Assembly (NCBI GenBank): GCA_009785655.1
Contig: WQVW01000078.1
Span: 1-7,325 of the forward strand
Origin: Oscillospiraceae bacterium
GTDB lineage: Bacteria > Bacillota > Clostridia > Oscillospirales > Oscillospiraceae
Length of the DNA: 7,325 nt
Direction of reading: 5' to 3'
In this document: positions 6,146 through 7,325 of the stretch, piece by piece
Numbering within the stretch: position 1 is the first letter of the stretch
Layout: the number at the start of each line of letters is the position of its first letter
Position numbers and translations under genes: made by a program
Notes under the pieces: generated by a model
The model's input: only the letters and a program-made list of their open reading frames with translations
What the model was told of the DNA's origin: nothing
The model's database searches: none

Positions 6146-7325
6146 TCAGAACTGCCCGTAGATAAATTGCGTGGTATACGGCCCGAATACGCCGAGGAAC
6201 AGCGTTGCGGCCATTGGGATTAGAATCGCCGCCCATTGCGCGAAGAATCCGCGCTCCTCCAGCGATTTGCGCACTGGCACACCGCGTTCCTGGAAGAATT
6301 CCAATACAACAACGGCGAACATACATATCAGCACAACCCAGATGTCAAAACGCGTGAGACCCAGTGTGAGCATCGTGCCGTCGTAAAACGTGCGGGGACT
6401 GAAATTGGTAAATGTCCGCCGTAACATGGACATCGCTGTTAAAAATCGCGGGGCGCGGGTCATATATCGCCCGATAAATACGATCATCGATGTGCGAAGG
6501 ACGCAGAATACACGCCAATATCCGCTTTTGTCATTGATTCCAACGCGGTTTTTGATTGCTGAATACGCACTTTCCAGCAGCAGTGACGAGGTGATAATCG
6601 CGCCGTTCCAGAACCCGAACGCGATGAAACGGAAATTGGCACCGTGCCATATGCCGATGATGAAATACACGGCGAACGTGCATATCGACGTCGGGATAAT
6701 TTTCCCAAGCGTTCCGCCGATCTTGCTGCGGGTGAATTTTCCTATCCGAACAATCGGTTTTGACAAAGCCATCGAGAAGAATAGATAATCTTTCATCCAA
6801 GCACCGAGCGTGATGTGCCACCTGCGCCAGAAGTCTGCAAGAGAAGAGGCAAATATCGGGCGGCGAAAGTTCTCCACAAGCTCGATACCAAACATTTTGG
6901 CGACGCCCCTGGTGATATCGATGCCGCCGGAGAAATCGCAATAGAGTTGAATGCTATAGAAAAACACCGCGAACGCGATGACAGATCCGTTGTAATATCC
7001 GCTGTTGGCAAAAACTGTGTCAACCGCCACAGCGGCGCGGTCGGCGATTACCAGTTTTTTGAACAGTCCCCACATCGCAAGCTGAATGCCGTATTTTATG
7101 TTGTCGAAATCCAAATTCGCCGCCTCGGTCAGCTGATGCGAAAGTTGGTGATATCGGCTGATTGGCCCTTGGATAATCTGCGGGAAAAAGGACACAAACA
7201 GCGCGAATTTGAACACATTCCGCTCCGGCGAGTGTTTGCCGCGATACACGTCGATAACATATCCCACCGATTGAAACGTGAAGAACGAAACGCCCAGCGG
7301 GATTAAAAGATTCAGGCTGAATCTA
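6146..7325 (-). CDS. MBOAT-family O-acyltransferase (AlgI/DltB-like), 5'-truncated by window edge
   Basis: This polytopic membrane protein enters the window already in frame at its right edge; about 392 residues are visible and some 100 N-terminal residues typical of the family are missing. Visible signatures, numbered from the first visible codon: IPLGVSFFTFQSVGYVIDVYRG (about 8-29), PQIIQGPISR (48-57), DFSGGIDI (130-137), DFWRRWHITLG (164-174), and the MBOAT core GIWHGANFRF (224-233) with the invariant catalytic His227. Several hydrophobic segments follow, and the C-terminus FIYGQF matches AlgI-type proteins. These proteins move an acyl group, usually acetyl, from a cytoplasmic donor through the membrane to an extracellular acceptor, working with an SGNH-domain partner. 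That partner is encoded 74 nt downstream, so the two probably share a transcript. The GTG at 7267 is not taken as the start because family-typical sequence continues upstream of it. Its promoter lies outside the window. Confidence 0.95.
   Translation of the reverse strand, partial: RFSLNLLIPLGVSFFTFQSVGYVIDVYRGKHSPERNVFKFALFVSFFPQIIQGPISRYHQLSHQLTEAANLDFDNIKYGIQLAMWGLFKKLVIADRAAVAVDTVFANSGYYNGSVIAFAVFFYSIQLYCDFSGGIDITRGVAKMFGIELVENFRRPIFASSLADFWRRWHITLGAWMKDYLFFSMALSKPIVRIGKFTRSKIGGTLGKIIPTSICTFAVYFIIGIWHGANFRFIAFGFWNGAIITSSLLLESAYSAIKNRVGINDKSGYWRVFCVLRTSMIVFIGRYMTRAPRFLTAMSMLRRTFTNFSPRTFYDGTMLTLGLTRFDIWVVLICMFAVVVLEFFQERGVPVRKSLEERGFFAQWAAILIPMAATLFLGVFGPYTTQFIYGQF

Noticed and set aside
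6146..7267. MBOAT gene starting at the GTG at 7267
   Set aside because: The frame stays open to the window edge and encodes family-typical sequence (IPLGVSFFTFQ) upstream, so the gene is truncated rather than short.
6815..7306. Plus-strand open frame of 163 codons opposite the MBOAT gene
   Set aside because: Antisense shadow; low-complexity charged product with no family character, while the minus strand carries clear MBOAT motifs.

Overview
The window reads as chromosomal DNA from a bacterium of the Clostridia, most likely an Oscillospirales- or Lachnospirales-like anaerobe from a gut-type habitat. This rests on protein resemblance: a clostripain-family (C11) lipoprotein, a glutamate racemase, DUF1934 and ArgRS gene row, an ArgRS of the clostridial type, and an SGNH/CE4 fusion protein beside an AlgI/DltB-like MBOAT. 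GC content looks intermediate by eye. No species can be named.

Layout. At the left edge, on the minus strand, is the N-terminal part of a secreted C11 cysteine peptidase lipoprotein that runs off the window (1-959). It is divergent from a plus-strand row: murI (1135-1944), a DUF1934 (YwiB-like) beta-barrel gene (1987-2406), a 68-bp double-hairpin repeat lying between genes (2423-2490), and argS (2507-4204). A perfect 21-bp-stem hairpin (4211-4255) separates argS from a convergent minus-strand pair. That pair is read from the right: a 5'-truncated MBOAT acyltransferase (7325-6146), then a 606-aa membrane-anchored protein that joins an SGNH (DltD/AlgJ/AlgX-like) domain to a NodB/CE4 polysaccharide deacetylase domain (6071-4251).

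How the genes work together. The plus-strand row is housekeeping: D-glutamate for peptidoglycan, and arginyl-tRNA. The minus-strand pair looks like a cell-envelope or exopolysaccharide modification module. In known systems of this type (AlgI/AlgJ/AlgX, DltB/DltD, PatA/PatB) the MBOAT moves an acyl group across the membrane and the SGNH protein passes it to a glycan. Here the SGNH partner also carries a deacetylase with PgaB/IcaB-like motif spacing, so one polypeptide may both remove N-acetyl and add O-acyl groups on the same extracellular polymer. This is the most interesting system in the window. Secondary oddities are an ArgRS whose HIGH signature reads TIGN, and the repeat placed directly before the argS ribosome-binding site. 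No tRNA, rRNA, CRISPR array, insertion sequence or phage gene was seen.
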